64,000 nt of DNA from Tyzzerella sp. (lineage in GTDB: Bacteria; Bacillota; Clostridia; Lachnospirales; Lachnospiraceae): contig JAFQDE010000007.1 in NCBI GenBank assembly GCA_017416155.1, forward strand, positions 1 through 64,000, written 5' to 3'. Every line of letters starts with the position of its first letter. Positions within the stretch are counted from its first letter, which is position 1. Shown one piece after another: positions 1 through 10,105 of this stretch. Below the pieces are notes generated by a model. The model was not told where the DNA came from, did no database searches, and worked only from the letters and a program-made list of their open reading frames with translations. The position numbers and the translations under genes are program-made.

Positions 1-1
1 C

Positions 2-403
2 AAGTTTGAGATTGGAAAAGGTATTGTTCTTCGCGAAGGTAAGGACGTGACAATCATCGCAACAGGTCTTGAAGTTGCAGAAACTCTTGCAGCGGCAGAT
101 ATGTTGGCAGCAGACGGAATTGAAGCAAAAGTAATCAATATCCATACAATCAAACCGCTTGATGAGGAACTTGTAATTGCAGCAGCAAAAGAGACAGGCA
201 AAGTGGTTACCGTAGAAGAACATTCCGTAATCGGCGGACTCGGAAGTGCAGTTGCAGATGTACTTGCAGAAAAGGCACCTACGAAGATGTTGAAGATTGG
301 TGTAAATGATACATTTGGTGAATCAGGACCTGCAGTAGCATTGATTAAAAAATACGGTTTGGATGCAGAAAGCATCTATAACAAAGTGAAAGCTTGGGTA
401 TAA
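2..403 (+). CDS. transketolase, C-terminal part (5' end outside window)
   Basis: The reading frame is open from base 2, so the gene begins before the window and only its last 133 codons are seen. The residues match the C-terminal domain of the transketolase/DXS family: a VTIIATG strand, a KVINIHTIKPLDEE segment and a VTVEEHSVIGGLGSAV segment, all characteristic of that thiamine-diphosphate enzyme domain. In many Clostridia transketolase is encoded by two adjacent genes, an N-terminal and a C-terminal half. Which form is present here cannot be decided because the start is missing. It acts in the non-oxidative pentose phosphate pathway. The phosphohexomutase gene starts 14 bases after its stop, suggesting co-transcription. 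Confidence 0.9.
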   Translation, partial: KFEIGKGIVLREGKDVTIIATGLEVAETLAAADMLAADGIEAKVINIHTIKPLDEELVIAAAKETGKVVTVEEHSVIGGLGSAVADVLAEKAPTKMLKIGVNDTFGESGPAVALIKKYGLDAESIYNKVKAWV

Positions 404-417
404 AACGGAGGTCATTC

Positions 418-1911
418 ATGATTGATTTATTAAAATTACAAAACGGAAGCGACATCCGCGGAGTTGCGGCAGAAGGCATTGCCGATGAACCTGTCAATTT
501 GACTCAGGATGCAGTAAACCTAATCGGTCAGGCATTCGTAAAATGGTTGTCTGACAAATCCGGAAAGCCGGCGACAGAATTAAAAATCGGTGTGGGACAT
601 GATTCCCGCATCACTGCTGACCTTATGAAGGATGCATTCATTGCAGGTGCAGGCGCTGCAGGAGCAAACCTCTACTACTGTGGTTTGGTTTCCACTCCAT
701 CTATGTTTATGACAGTTGTATTTCCGGAGTTTGCGTTTGACGGCTCAGTAATGATTACAGCAAGTCATCTTCCATTCAACCGCAACGGACTTAAGTTCTT
801 TAATCCAAACGGAGGACTGGAAAAGGCAGACATTAAAGAGATTCTTACAATTGCAAAGACATTGGAAATCGCAGAATGTAATAAACCTGTTGTAGAATGC
901 GATAGTCTGAGTGCTTATACAAAGAGCTTACAAGAGAAAATCAAAGCAGGTGTGAATGCAGAGGATTATGAAAAACCATTAAAGGGACTTCGCATCGTAG
1001 TTGATGCGGGAAATGGCGCCGGTGGTTTCTTCGTAGAGAAAGTGCTTGCTCCTCTTGGTGCAGACACAACAGGCAGTCAATTTTTAGAGCCGGACGGCAT
1101 GTTCCCGAATCACATTCCAAATCCGGAAAACAAACAGGCGATGGAAGCAATCAAGCAGGCTGTCCTTGCAAACAACGCTGACCTCGGTATTATCTTCGAC
1201 ACAGATGTAGACCGTATGTCCGCAGTTCTTCCAGATGGCTCTGAAGTAAACCGCGATGCTATCATCGCCATGATGGCAGCTATCCTTGCTAAGGATTATC
1301 CAGGAAGTACAATCGTCACAGACTCTGTTACATCAGATCGTCTGACAGACTTTTTAGAGAATGAGTTACACTTAGTACACCACCGTTTCAAACGCGGTTA
1401 CAAAAACGTAATTAACGAATCCATTCGTCTGAACAAAGAAGGCGTTGTGTCTCCTCTCGCGATTGAGACCTCCGGTCATGGTGCGCTGAGCGAGAACTAC
1501 TTCTTGGATGACGGAGCTTATCTTGCAGTAAAAATATTGATTGCTACAGCACTCGCTGCCAAAGAAGGCAAGAAAATTAGTTCTTATATTGAAAAACTTG
1601 CAAAGGGATTTGACGAAAGAGAATTCCGTATGAAAATTTTCACAGAGGACTTTGCTTCTTACGGTCAGGAAGTGTTAAAAGCATTTGAAGCACGCGCAAA
1701 AGAAGCCGGCTACGATGTGGCACCGAATTCTTATGAAGGTGTACGCCTTTCCTTCCACAGTGAGAACGTGCAAGGCTGGGTACTTCTTCGTATGTCCCTT
1801 CACGATCCTCTTATGCCAATGAACATGGAAGGTGTCAGAGAAGGCGATTGCGAAAAAATACTTGAAATCGTAAAAGAATTATTGAAAGGCTTTGATAAGT
1901 TAGATATCTAA
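418..1911 (+). CDS. phosphomannomutase/phosphoglucomutase family protein (alpha-D-phosphohexomutase)
   Basis: A 497-residue member of the alpha-D-phosphohexomutase superfamily, which moves phosphate between the 1 and 6 positions of hexoses. The phosphoserine loop is seen as TASHLPFNRNG near residue 120, the metal-binding loop as FDTDVDR near residue 265, and a sugar-binding segment as ETSGHGAL near residue 350. The start at 418 is chosen because an ACGGAGG ribosome site lies just upstream; an in-frame start at 394 would overlap the transketolase stop and has no such site. Whether mannose- or glucose-phosphate is the real substrate cannot be told from sequence. A second, unrelated-in-length mutase of the PGM2 type is encoded at 11178-12914, so the two are probably specialised. 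Confidence 0.9.
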   Translation: MIDLLKLQNGSDIRGVAAEGIADEPVNLTQDAVNLIGQAFVKWLSDKSGKPATELKIGVGHDSRITADLMKDAFIAGAGAAGANLYYCGLVSTPSMFMTVVFPEFAFDGSVMITASHLPFNRNGLKFFNPNGGLEKADIKEILTIAKTLEIAECNKPVVECDSLSAYTKSLQEKIKAGVNAEDYEKPLKGLRIVVDAGNGAGGFFVEKVLAPLGADTTGSQFLEPDGMFPNHIPNPENKQAMEAIKQAVLANNADLGIIFDTDVDRMSAVLPDGSEVNRDAIIAMMAAILAKDYPGSTIVTDSVTSDRLTDFLENELHLVHHRFKRGYKNVINESIRLNKEGVVSPLAIETSGHGALSENYFLDDGAYLAVKILIATALAAKEGKKISSYIEKLAKGFDEREFRMKIFTEDFASYGQEVLKAFEARAKEAGYDVAPNSYEGVRLSFHSENVQGWVLLRMSLHDPLMPMNMEGVREGDCEKILEIVKELLKGFDKLDI

Positions 1912-1919
1912 AACAAAAA

Positions 1920-1947
1920 CCTCCGATTCGATTCGGAGGTTTCTTTT
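1920..1947 (+). terminator. intrinsic terminator after phosphohexomutase
   Basis: The arms CCTCCGA and TCGGAGG surround a six-base loop and are followed by a T-rich run, directly after the phosphohexomutase stop codon. Confidence 0.85.
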
Positions 1948-1957
1948 ATTAAGAAAA

Positions 1958-2039
1958 TGGATGGAGGTGGATTCGAACCACCGAAAGCGTTGCTAACAGA
2001 TTTACAGTCTGCCCCCTTTGGCCACTCGGGAACCCATCC
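1958..2039 (-). tRNA. tRNA-Tyr (anticodon GTA)
   Basis: The minus strand folds into an 82-base tRNA with a long variable arm. The acceptor arms GGATGGG and TCCATCC pair with one wobble, the T-arm is GGTGG-TTCGAAT-CCACC, and the anticodon loop carries GTA (plus-strand 2003-2005), so it reads tyrosine codons. The discriminator base is A and no CCA is encoded, so 3' maturation would depend on the CCA-adding enzyme whose gene lies at 14065-15390. It sits between the convergent ends of the phosphohexomutase and amylase genes. Confidence 0.95.
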
Positions 2040-2044
2040 ATATG

Positions 2045-2067
2045 TGTCAGATTGTATCAACCTGACA
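2045..2067. repeat. inverted repeat in the tRNA-Tyr leader
   Basis: Ten-base arms with one mismatch (TGTCAGATTG and CAACCTGACA) around a three-base loop, six bases before the tRNA 5' end. It could be a small hairpin in the precursor leader or a weak terminator for the amylase transcript; no T-run supports the latter. Confidence 0.4.
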
Positions 2068-2103
2068 ATATTAGTTTATACCATATTCCACAGAATATTG
2101 CAA

Positions 2104-4164
2104 CTATTTTTTTACTTTGTACCTAAGAATTGCAACGGAATTCTTTCCCATCTCAATACTTAAATTCCCTTCATCCACAGGAAGCATGACACGTTCTGAA
2201 GTAAAACCTTCTTCCCACGAATAGAGCAACTGCTCCAGCTCTGCCTGCATCGGCACTTCTGCTCTCCAAACCGGAATCTTAAGTTCTGATTTTTTCTCCC
2301 CACGATTAACAACAACCACAACTTTTTCATGCTCATCAAAGCGTGCATAAGATACTACGTTGTTCTGCCCATATAGTATTTCCAAAGACCCTGTTCTCAG
2401 TGCACTACTTTCTCTATGAATACGTATTGCCATTTTATGATACGTCAATAGGGATTTGTTTTCTTTTCCCCATGGATAAGTTCTGCGGTTGTCTGGGTCG
2501 GTAAATCCGCACACTCCCGCCTCGTCGCCATAGTAAACAGTCGGTGCTCCTATCCATGTCATCTGCATCGCAACTGCCTGCCTCATGACAGCTTCGTCCA
2601 CATACTTCGATGCAGACTCATGACCAAGATGACTGACACGTCCAACCATACGATTTGTTCTGGTTAAGAATCTTGAATGGTCATGATTGGAAAGTTCATT
2701 CATAGAAGTCAGAAGTGACGGAGTATACATATACATCATCTGTCCTTTCATACATCCTATAAAACTTTCTGCATTACCGCAAAGGTCCGGTCTCTGGCGA
2801 TCACTATGTTTTTCCATACCGGTGAGATACCAAGTAAGTGGTTCCATAAAGGCATCATAGTTCATAACCGTATCCCATTCATCACCCTGTAGCCAATTCC
2901 TTGGGTTACCATAATGCTCCGCAAGAATAAGCGCATTTGGATTTGCTTCTTTGACAACTTTTCGGAATTTTTTCCAAAAATAATGATTATAGTCATTGCT
3001 GTGACCGAGATCTGCAGCCACATCAAGACGCCACCCATCTACATTGAATGGCTCTGACACCCATTTCTTTGCAATATCTAATATATATTCTTCCAGTTTG
3101 GAATCCGCTTCATAGTTTAACTTTGGTAACGTATCATGTCCCCACCAGCCTTCATAACTTCCATTATAAGGCCACCTAGAAGTCCAATTCTCACGAAATG
3201 AGAAAAAACTATGATAGGGACTTTCTGCCGAAACATATGCTCCCGCCTGATAATCCTCGGAATCCTCATAAATGCATTCTCTGTCCATCCATTTGTTGAA
3301 AGATCCACAGTGATTAAATACACCATCAATGATAACTTTCATACCACGCTTGTGCATTTCTTCTACTAACTGTATAAATAGTTGATTACTTGCCTCCAGG
3401 TTGGCTTTCGTCGTCACTCGTTTCCTATATTTTGTGGCATTGGCATTATTCTTGTCTTCCTCTTCTAAAACCTTGCCACCATCTTCAACAATCTTTCCAA
3501 AATGAGGATCTATGTAATCATAATCCTGACTGTCGTATTTGTGATTGGAAGGAGAAACAAAAAGCGGATTAAAATAGATAACCTCTACACCCAACTCTTC
3601 CAAATAATCCAATTTTTCCAAAACACCCTGCAAATCGCCACCATAGAACTCTCGCACACCCATGTAAGCGGGATATTTACTCCACTCTTTTACACGTGTA
3701 CAAGGTTCTCCAATATATATGTACTCACCGGTCTCTACATCGTTACTTGTATCACCATTACAAAATCGGTCTACAAAAATCTGATACATCACGGCGCCTT
3801 TTGCCCAATCCGGTGTAAAGAATCCCGGTATAATCGTAAATGCGCATTCATTCCGCATATAGTCCGATACACCGAGTCTGTCATAATAGCACACCACACC
3901 CCGTCCATGTTCTTCTCGACCATTCACTTCAAAACAGTAACGCAGTGGCTCTTCACCTAATTTCCATTTGACTTCGTAATAATCAAACTTCCCTACACTC
4001 ACCGATTTGCGCATAACAAATGCGCGTGATCCTGAAATTACGCGCACAAAGTCCACATCATTTTTCGCCGTACGAAATCGTATTGTCACAACTTCATTTT
4101 TTTTCGGTTCTGATGGAACCAAGTACTGCTTGGTTCCATCACTAAACAATGCTTCTCTATTCAT
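2104..4164 (-). CDS. GH13 alpha-amylase family enzyme (neopullulanase/cyclomaltodextrinase-like)
   Basis: A 686-residue glycoside hydrolase of family 13. An N-terminal beta domain of about 115 residues, as in neopullulanase-type enzymes, precedes the TIM barrel. The four conserved regions are visible: DGVFNH at 280-285, GWRLD with nucleophile Asp381, the acid/base Glu416 in LILAEH, and NHD at 493-495. There is no signal peptide, so it probably degrades imported maltodextrins in the cytoplasm. The start at 4164 lies inside the ftsH stop region (ATGAATAG), an eight-base overlap suggesting translational coupling; a longer reading frame from 4224 would overlap ftsH far more and was rejected. Exact specificity (pullulanase, maltogenic amylase, cyclodextrinase) is not resolved. 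Confidence 0.9.
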   Translation of the reverse strand: MNREALFSDGTKQYLVPSEPKKNEVVTIRFRTAKNDVDFVRVISGSRAFVMRKSVSVGKFDYYEVKWKLGEEPLRYCFEVNGREEHGRGVVCYYDRLGVSDYMRNECAFTIIPGFFTPDWAKGAVMYQIFVDRFCNGDTSNDVETGEYIYIGEPCTRVKEWSKYPAYMGVREFYGGDLQGVLEKLDYLEELGVEVIYFNPLFVSPSNHKYDSQDYDYIDPHFGKIVEDGGKVLEEEDKNNANATKYRKRVTTKANLEASNQLFIQLVEEMHKRGMKVIIDGVFNHCGSFNKWMDRECIYEDSEDYQAGAYVSAESPYHSFFSFRENWTSRWPYNGSYEGWWGHDTLPKLNYEADSKLEEYILDIAKKWVSEPFNVDGWRLDVAADLGHSNDYNHYFWKKFRKVVKEANPNALILAEHYGNPRNWLQGDEWDTVMNYDAFMEPLTWYLTGMEKHSDRQRPDLCGNAESFIGCMKGQMMYMYTPSLLTSMNELSNHDHSRFLTRTNRMVGRVSHLGHESASKYVDEAVMRQAVAMQMTWIGAPTVYYGDEAGVCGFTDPDNRRTYPWGKENKSLLTYHKMAIRIHRESSALRTGSLEILYGQNNVVSYARFDEHEKVVVVVNRGEKKSELKIPVWRAEVPMQAELEQLLYSWEEGFTSERVMLPVDEGNLSIEMGKNSVAILRYKVKK

Positions 4165-5974
4165 AAAATAATGCCTCAAATTCCTCGCCTGTAATTTTTT
4201 CCTTTTCGAGAAGTAGGTTCGCACACGCTTCTAATACATTCTCATGTTCCATAATAATGCGTTTCGCATCTTTATAGCATTCATCAATGATGCGTTTCAC
4301 TTCTCTATCAATCTTACTTGCTACTTCTTCGCCATAACCTCGGGAAGTGTGTCCAAAATCTCTTCCTACAAATACTTCCTCACTGTCATTGTCGTAATTG
4401 ATTAAACCAAGTTCTTCTGACATACCGAATTTTGTAACCATAGATTTCGCCATAGCGGTTGCCTGCTTGATATCCTGAGATGCTCCAGTTGTAATATCAT
4501 CAAGCACCAGCTCTTCTGCCACACGCCCACCAAGTGATACTGTAATATCCTGTAACATCTGTCCTCTTGTATTAAACAACTCATCTTTCTCCGGCAAAGG
4601 CATCGTATAACCTGCTGCTCCGGCACCTGTTGGAATAATTGAAACACTGTAAACAGGTCCTACATCCGGAAGCACATGGAACAGAATTGCATGCCCTGCC
4701 TCGTGGTATGCAGTAATTCTCTTTTCTTTATCAGAAACAACCTTGCTCTTCTTCTCAGCTCCGATTCCAACCTTCACAAACGAACGTTGAATATCCTGCT
4801 GCTGAATATATACTCGCTCTTCTTTCGCAGCCAAAATAGCGGCCTCATTTAACAGATTTTCAAGGTCAGCACCTGTAAATCCTGCAGTCGTCTGCGCAAC
4901 TTGTTGAAGATCCACATCGTCTCCAAGTGGTTTGCCTTTTGCATGCACAGCAAGTATCTCTTTTCTTCCCTTGACATCCGGGCGCCCAACGGATACCTTT
5001 CTGTCAAAGCGTCCCGGTCGTAAGATGGCCGGGTCCAAAATATCTACACGATTGGTCGCTGCCATGACAATGATTCCTTCATTTACACCAAAACCGTCCA
5101 TCTCAACGAGAAGCTGATTCAGCGTCTGCTCTCTCTCATCATGTCCGCCTCCAAGACCCGTACCACGGCGTCTTGCAACCGCATCAATCTCATCAATAAA
5201 CACAATACATGGTGAGTTTTTCTTCGCATCCTCGAACAAATCTCTCACACGAGAAGCACCTACGCCCACAAACATTTCTACAAAATCAGAACCGGAAATA
5301 GTAAAAAACGGAACTCCCGCTTCTCCTGCAACAGCCTTCGCAAGTAATGTCTTACCAGTTCCAGGTGGTCCTACAAGAAGTACTCCTTTCGGAATTCTCG
5401 CTCCCACCTGTATATATTTTTTAGGACTTTTTAGAAAATCTACTATCTCTTCCAACTCTTCCTTTTCTTCATGTAATCCGGCTACATTTGAAAAAGTAAT
5501 CTGTTTATCTGCAGGATTAATCATTTTGGCACGATTTCGCCCAAAGTTCATTGCCTTAGCATTCGCTCCTGTCGGACGATTCATCATCATAAACAAAAAG
5601 ATCAATACTCCGACCATAATTATTGTTGGAAGTATAGATGTTAAAAATACAGATTCCTGACGAACACCAAGTATCTCTATATCTTTTATTCCCGCTTCTT
5701 TTAAAATCCTTTGTGCCTCATTTACATCTGAGACATTGACATATTTAGAATTTCCATTTTCTAAGACAAGCTCCAATCTTCCGGTCGGAACCGCCTTGTT
5801 CTGCTCTATCACGACAGATTCAATCTTGCCCTCTTCAACTGAATTGATGAAATCCTCGTAAGTATAACTTTGCTGCTTCACAGCCATTTGCCCCACGACA
5901 TAATACAGTCCCAAAACAAACAGAATGATAATTAACGTCGAAAAACGGCCTATTCCTCTGCTTTTCTTATTCAA
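4157..5974 (-). CDS. ftsH: ATP-dependent zinc metalloprotease FtsH
   Basis: A 605-residue membrane AAA+ protease that degrades misfolded membrane proteins and selected cytoplasmic regulators. Two membrane segments are seen, around residues 11-30 and 112-131, with an extracytoplasmic domain between them. The AAA module has Walker A GPPGTGKT at 202-209, Walker B with FIDEID near 260 and the second region of homology ATNRVD through GRFDR near 306-324. The zinc site HEAGH is at 424-428. It is the last core gene of the conserved block spoIIE-tilS-hpt-ftsH, an order also found in Bacillus, and overlaps the amylase start. Confidence 0.97.
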   Translation of the reverse strand: MNKKSRGIGRFSTLIIILFVLGLYYVVGQMAVKQQSYTYEDFINSVEEGKIESVVIEQNKAVPTGRLELVLENGNSKYVNVSDVNEAQRILKEAGIKDIEILGVRQESVFLTSILPTIIMVGVLIFLFMMMNRPTGANAKAMNFGRNRAKMINPADKQITFSNVAGLHEEKEELEEIVDFLKSPKKYIQVGARIPKGVLLVGPPGTGKTLLAKAVAGEAGVPFFTISGSDFVEMFVGVGASRVRDLFEDAKKNSPCIVFIDEIDAVARRRGTGLGGGHDEREQTLNQLLVEMDGFGVNEGIIVMAATNRVDILDPAILRPGRFDRKVSVGRPDVKGRKEILAVHAKGKPLGDDVDLQQVAQTTAGFTGADLENLLNEAAILAAKEERVYIQQQDIQRSFVKVGIGAEKKSKVVSDKEKRITAYHEAGHAILFHVLPDVGPVYSVSIIPTGAGAAGYTMPLPEKDELFNTRGQMLQDITVSLGGRVAEELVLDDITTGASQDIKQATAMAKSMVTKFGMSEELGLINYDNDSEEVFVGRDFGHTSRGYGEEVASKIDREVKRIIDECYKDAKRIIMEHENVLEACANLLLEKEKITGEEFEALFYE

Positions 5975-5987
5975 TATTTTACTCCTC

Positions 5988-6515
5988 CTACTCTAAGCCC
6001 TCAACAATACCAATGTATGGTAAATTTCTGTATTTTTGCGCGTAGTCAAGACCATAACCCACAACGAACTCATCCGGAATCTCAAATCCCACATAATCAA
6101 CCTTCACATCTCTGACACGTCTGTCCGGTTTGTCAAGAAGCGTACATAACTTCAGACTGTTCGGTTGTCTCTTTCCAAGAACTTCCATTAAATAGTACAA
6201 TGTTCTTCCCGAGTCAATAATATCTTCAATGACAATAACATCTTTTCCTTCCAAAGACTCATCCAAATCCTTTGCAATCTTAACAATGCCGCTTGATGAT
6301 GTGCCGTCACCGTAACTGCTCACACTCATAAAATCAAGCGATACCGGAACGGTAATACGTTTTGCAAGTTCGCATGTAAAGAACACGCTTCCTTTTAAAA
6401 TACAAATTAAATGCACTTGTTTCCCTGCATAATCCTCGCTGATTTTCTTTCCTAACTCTGCAATTTTTGCGTCCACTTCCTCTTCCGGAATCATTACTCT
6501 AATTGTCTCTGCCAT
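5988..6515 (-). CDS. hpt: hypoxanthine phosphoribosyltransferase
   Basis: A 175-residue purine salvage enzyme that joins hypoxanthine or guanine to PRPP. The PRPP-binding loop [13 protein letters not shown] is present near residue 95, and the flexible loop region SVSSYG near residue 65. The start at 6515 follows an AAGGAG site at good distance; a five-codon-longer start at 6530 lacks one. The gene overlaps the tilS 3' end by 17 bases and ends 13 bases before ftsH, the same order as in Bacillus and Clostridium, so the three are probably one transcript. Confidence 0.96.
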   Translation of the reverse strand: MAETIRVMIPEEEVDAKIAELGKKISEDYAGKQVHLICILKGSVFFTCELAKRITVPVSLDFMSVSSYGDGTSSSGIVKIAKDLDESLEGKDVIVIEDIIDSGRTLYYLMEVLGKRQPNSLKLCTLLDKPDRRVRDVKVDYVGFEIPDEFVVGYGLDYAQKYRNLPYIGIVEGLE

Positions 6516-7908
6516 GTCTTTCTCCTTCATCTACGTGTATTTCCAATACACAATTTGTATTTTCTTTTGTTTGATAAGCGCAATTCACACGATGGCCTAC
6601 AATCCACAGAACGTGACTGCCATCCGCTATAAGTAATATCTCATCTCTCTCCTCTTGTGGGATTTTTTCGTTGATAAAATATGTTTTTAACTTCTGCGTC
6701 CTTCCGTCCGGATGAATCGTGATGTAATCACCCTGCCTTCTGGTACGAATACTTACGCCATGTTTGATTATATCACAATCAAACCATTTCGTGTGACTTT
6801 TTTCTAAAGTCTCACCGTCTATTTGCATTTTATTCAATACGCGACAAGAAATATTGTAATTCTTCCAGTGATATGTCTCTTGATTGTTGCATAATTCAAA
6901 GAAAATTTCCTCTGAATCCATCTCTTGTCTCTGTTGTTTTTTGCCAATCTCTACGCCGTCATAAACTCGTTTTGCTTCCATTTGATATGGTAAATCTATC
7001 TTGCGTCCTGTTTGCTTGTCAAATAACTCCTTTATCTGATTCAGGTGAATGCCTTCCAGGTCCTTTTCCTTTTTGCAAACAGCAACCAAAACATTTCTAA
7101 TCAAAATAGCCTGTAGTGCTTCAGGAACCTTACGATATTGTTCTTCTTCAATCACATAGCCTCGTCCCGTCTGATAAACGCATTGTTTCACATATTGATT
7201 CGTTTGTTCTCCCACATACTCCCATATCCCCCGAATATGTTCCATCGTTTCATTGATATGACAAATTGCTTTTGAATTCAGCTCTGTCTCCATAAATGGA
7301 AGCATGTGATTCCGAATACGATTCCTTGCATACTCATCACTCTCATTGGTGGCATCGATGCAGTAGGATATATTCTGTTCTTTCAGATATTCTTCAATCT
7401 CTCTTCTGTCGACGCACAAAAGCGGTCGTACAAATTGTTCCTTTACAGGCGCCATACCGCCAAGACCTTTTAGGCCGGTTCCCCTTGCCAGGCGAAACAG
7501 AAACGTCTCCGCATTATCATTCTGATGATGTGCCATCGCAATCTTCGTCCCATGATACTTAACTCTTGCCTGCTCAAAAAATTCCCTGCGAACTTCTCTT
7601 CCTGCTTCCTCGGTAGATTGCCTTCTCTCTTTTGCGATTGCAGCCACATCCGCATGATATCTCTCCAGTAGCACCCCTCGTTCCTCGCAGAGCTTTTTAA
7701 CAAATTCTTCGTCTGCATCAGCCTCTACTCCTCGCAATCCATGATGGACATGCACTGCTACAAGTTCAAATCCTATTTCTTCCCGAAGTTCCAAAAGTAC
7801 GAAAAGGAGGCATACAGAATCTGCTCCTCCTGATACGCCTGCTATTACACAATCTTCACTTGAAAACATTTGATATTTCTCTGCGTAATTCTTTACTTTT
7901 GCGAACAT
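6499..7908 (-). CDS. tilS: tRNA(Ile)-lysidine synthase
   Basis: A 469-residue enzyme that modifies cytidine-34 of the tRNA-Ile with CAT anticodon to lysidine, so that it reads ATA codons. The N-terminal ATP pyrophosphatase loop is SGGADS near residue 26, followed by the HVHHGLRG and AHHQNDNAETFLFRL motifs typical of TilS. The C-terminal third carries the TilS substrate-binding domains. The start at 7908 has a GAAGGAAAA site about eight bases upstream. It overlaps hpt and follows the spoIIE-like gene by about 50 bases. Confidence 0.96.
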   Translation of the reverse strand: MFAKVKNYAEKYQMFSSEDCVIAGVSGGADSVCLLFVLLELREEIGFELVAVHVHHGLRGVEADADEEFVKKLCEERGVLLERYHADVAAIAKERRQSTEEAGREVRREFFEQARVKYHGTKIAMAHHQNDNAETFLFRLARGTGLKGLGGMAPVKEQFVRPLLCVDRREIEEYLKEQNISYCIDATNESDEYARNRIRNHMLPFMETELNSKAICHINETMEHIRGIWEYVGEQTNQYVKQCVYQTGRGYVIEEEQYRKVPEALQAILIRNVLVAVCKKEKDLEGIHLNQIKELFDKQTGRKIDLPYQMEAKRVYDGVEIGKKQQRQEMDSEEIFFELCNNQETYHWKNYNISCRVLNKMQIDGETLEKSHTKWFDCDIIKHGVSIRTRRQGDYITIHPDGRTQKLKTYFINEKIPQEERDEILLIADGSHVLWIVGHRVNCAYQTKENTNCVLEIHVDEGERHGRDN

Positions 7909-7957
7909 TACTATCGTTTTCCTTCGTAAATTTATTACAATTCTATCCTATCTTGCA

Positions 7958-9334
7958 CTATTTTTCAAGAGCCCAGATGCCTACAACTACAACTGTCATG
8001 TCATCAAGTGGAATATGACCAGAGCATTCCAGCACCTGCTCCAAAATATGATGTGCCAATTCCTTGGGATTATTAAGACTTGTCCCCTCAATGATAGCAT
8101 GCATGAGGAAATCCTGCTCTCCTACCGGCAGTGCATCCATGACCCCGTCTGTCACCATAATCACCATATCCCCATCCTGTAACTCACGGTCTACATAGTC
8201 CACGTCCAGTTTCGACATGACGCCCATTGGCAAACTTGTTGATTTGATACTTTCCACTTTTTCTTTATATTTTATAAAAGTCGTAGAGGCTCCCGCTTTT
8301 GCGAATTCACATTTCCCAGTATACAAATCAAACTGGCCCATATCAATTGTGGAAAAACGAACCTCCTCTCTTCCCATTACCATAGCTGTATTCAACATCT
8401 GAAGCGCTGTCTCTTTCGGAAAGCCTGCGTCTAATAGTTCTTCCAACACCTCCACTACCATGGAGCTTTCTTGAAAGGCTCTTTCCCCTGCACCCATACC
8501 GTCAGATAGTATGACACCCTGCTTTCCTCCGGGAAGTTCCAGCATTGAAAAATTATCTCCGGATATTTTCTCACATCCCTTTCCTATTTTAGCAACACCC
8601 TGAAGCGTATGAAACTTTGCTCCTTCTACAAAAACAAGTGTGCTATACTCCGCTCCGACCATAACACGCTCTTCTTTGCCCGTCACCATATCCCTTCCTG
8701 TACAGTCAGAGATGACTCTTGCAACCTCTTTCGTAGTCACACACTCTCCCTTTGTTGCCTTGACCGTCACATGAATTTCATATCTCCCACTTTCGCTTAC
8801 AAAAAAAACTGTGCTTAAGATTTTCAATCCCCTTTTCGCCAGACGAACTTTGATTTTCTTTTCCAAATGTTCATCCTCAAAAATACTGGCTCCCAACTCT
8901 CTTGTAGAATGTCGAATCATTTGCGCAAATGTGTTAAGCTGTACTGCACAGCCCTCTCGATTTTCTGCTATACGATGTTGCCACATCTGATTATGTTTTT
9001 CATTTTTATATACATCTATTACGGTTCTTAAAAACTGCGGCGCATGAATGCATTTTTTTTGCATTTTTCGTTTTGTTTCCACATTCAGTTCTGCGCCATA
9101 TTTCTCAATGGTATATAACACATCCTGAATCATATCGGCTCCATGACACACTTTTTTGCGCTCGCATCCTTTACATACTCGTTCTTTCACATCTTCCCGA
9201 ACTTCTTGATATGCTTCTTCTGTAATCACTTTTTTGTCTTCTTCCATCCGCAAAAATGCATACGATAGCTTGTCCAATGAACTTACAAACTTATCAATCT
9301 GCACCACATACGGATTTATCTTTAATTCTTGCAT
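7958..9334 (-). CDS. SpoIIE-like PP2C-type phosphatase lacking the membrane domain
   Basis: A 458-residue protein. The C-terminal half is a SpoIIE-type PP2C phosphatase domain with LSDGMGAG, VTDGVMDA and PLDDMT metal-binding motifs. The N-terminal part carries a Cys-rich segment (CKGCERKKVC, near residue 60) like that in the central region of SpoIIE. SpoIIE of Bacillus has about 827 residues with some ten membrane helices at the N-terminus; none is found here, and an AGGAGG site places the start at 9334 with a terminator upstream, so no longer version exists. The position, just upstream of tilS-hpt-ftsH, is that of spoIIE. In sporulation SpoIIE dephosphorylates SpoIIAA to activate sigma-F; whether this soluble form does so is inference. 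Confidence 0.8.
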   Translation of the reverse strand: MQELKINPYVVQIDKFVSSLDKLSYAFLRMEEDKKVITEEAYQEVREDVKERVCKGCERKKVCHGADMIQDVLYTIEKYGAELNVETKRKMQKKCIHAPQFLRTVIDVYKNEKHNQMWQHRIAENREGCAVQLNTFAQMIRHSTRELGASIFEDEHLEKKIKVRLAKRGLKILSTVFFVSESGRYEIHVTVKATKGECVTTKEVARVISDCTGRDMVTGKEERVMVGAEYSTLVFVEGAKFHTLQGVAKIGKGCEKISGDNFSMLELPGGKQGVILSDGMGAGERAFQESSMVVEVLEELLDAGFPKETALQMLNTAMVMGREEVRFSTIDMGQFDLYTGKCEFAKAGASTTFIKYKEKVESIKSTSLPMGVMSKLDVDYVDRELQDGDMVIMVTDGVMDALPVGEQDFLMHAIIEGTSLNNPKELAHHILEQVLECSGHIPLDDMTVVVVGIWALEK

Positions 9335-9357
9335 ACATCCTCCTGCGTTTCCATCAC

Positions 9358-9398
9358 ACAAAAATGGCTTTAGAAAACCAAAATGTTTCCTAAAGCCA
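9358..9398 (-). terminator. intrinsic terminator between divIC and spoIIE-like gene
   Basis: On the minus strand a 14-bp stem beginning TGGCTTTAG and ending CTAAAGCCA is followed by TTTTTG. It would end the hup-side sporulation transcript before the SpoIIE-like gene, which then needs its own promoter. Confidence 0.8.
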
Positions 9399-9423
9399 TC
9401 ATTTGTATCTTTATTTTTAATTT

Positions 9424-9741
9424 TTACTCTGCTTTAAACAGAATCTCATTCGGATACACTAATCCCAATTTATCCTTTGCGACATCCTCTATGTATTCAT
9501 CTGTTCCTACGTATTTTTCTAATTCATCAATCTCTTCCGCACGTGCTTTTTCTTCTTCTAACTGCTTCTGCAATTCTGTTTCTTGCGCTTTATACCCTTG
9601 GTTTTTTTTATGTAGAGAAATGCTCGCAACAGAAAGCGTCACTCCCAAAACCACAATGACACAGATAATCAAAAGAATACTAAGCCGATGTTCTAATATT
9701 CGGCGACGCACATGTGTATTCCGCTTCTTAACCTTTTTCAT
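9424..9741 (-). CDS. divIC: septum formation initiator family protein (DivIC/FtsB-like)
   Basis: A 105-residue bitopic membrane protein: a basic cytoplasmic start (KKVKKRN), one membrane helix around residues 25-45 (ILLIICVIVVLG), then a coiled coil rich in Glu and Leu, and a short tail with YVGTDEYIEDVAKDKLGLVYP, the usual DivIC/FtsB C-terminal signature. Proteins of this family act with FtsL and DivIB at the division septum. The ATG at 9741 is preferred over an upstream GTG because an AGGGTGAG site precedes it. It lies between yabQ and the spoIIE homologue, as in Bacillus. Confidence 0.88.
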   Translation of the reverse strand: MKKVKKRNTHVRRRILEHRLSILLIICVIVVLGVTLSVASISLHKKNQGYKAQETELQKQLEEEKARAEEIDELEKYVGTDEYIEDVAKDKLGLVYPNEILFKAE

Positions 9742-9788
9742 TTTTATACTCACCCTAATCCCCACTATACGTATATAGTACTTTTATC

Positions 9789-10103
9789 TTACTCTCTTTT
9801 TTTTGATTTATCAATATTTTTTTTCATTATTTTTAAAATTATCAGGTGCGTAAAAATTCCTCCAACCAAAACTCCCAATACGAAATACCATCGAATTGTT
9901 CCATTACTTGTCTGGTATATTTTAAAAAACAAATAAAATCCGGTGACTATCCAAAAAATCGCATCCTCAAAAGAAATCCAAAACAGATTATGCTTTAGAA
10001 TACGACGGAAGATACGAATCATGAAGTAGACCAAATACACCAAATTGCCAGCAAGGACAGCTTGCAAAAAAACAGATAGTTCTTTTTCAATTCCAAGAAT
10101 CAT
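9789..10103 (-). CDS. yabQ: spore cortex biosynthesis protein YabQ
   Basis: A 104-residue membrane protein with several hydrophobic segments (near residues 10-30, 40-62 and 68-90). The pattern, length and place directly after yabP and before divIC match YabQ, a protein of the outer forespore membrane needed for cortex formation in Bacillus. It begins two bases after the yabP stop, so the two are translated together. The identification rests more on synteny and topology than on strong sequence motifs. Confidence 0.8.
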   Translation of the reverse strand: MILGIEKELSVFLQAVLAGNLVYLVYFMIRIFRRILKHNLFWISFEDAIFWIVTGFYLFFKIYQTSNGTIRWYFVLGVLVGGIFTHLIILKIMKKNIDKSKKRE

Positions 10104-10105
10104 AA

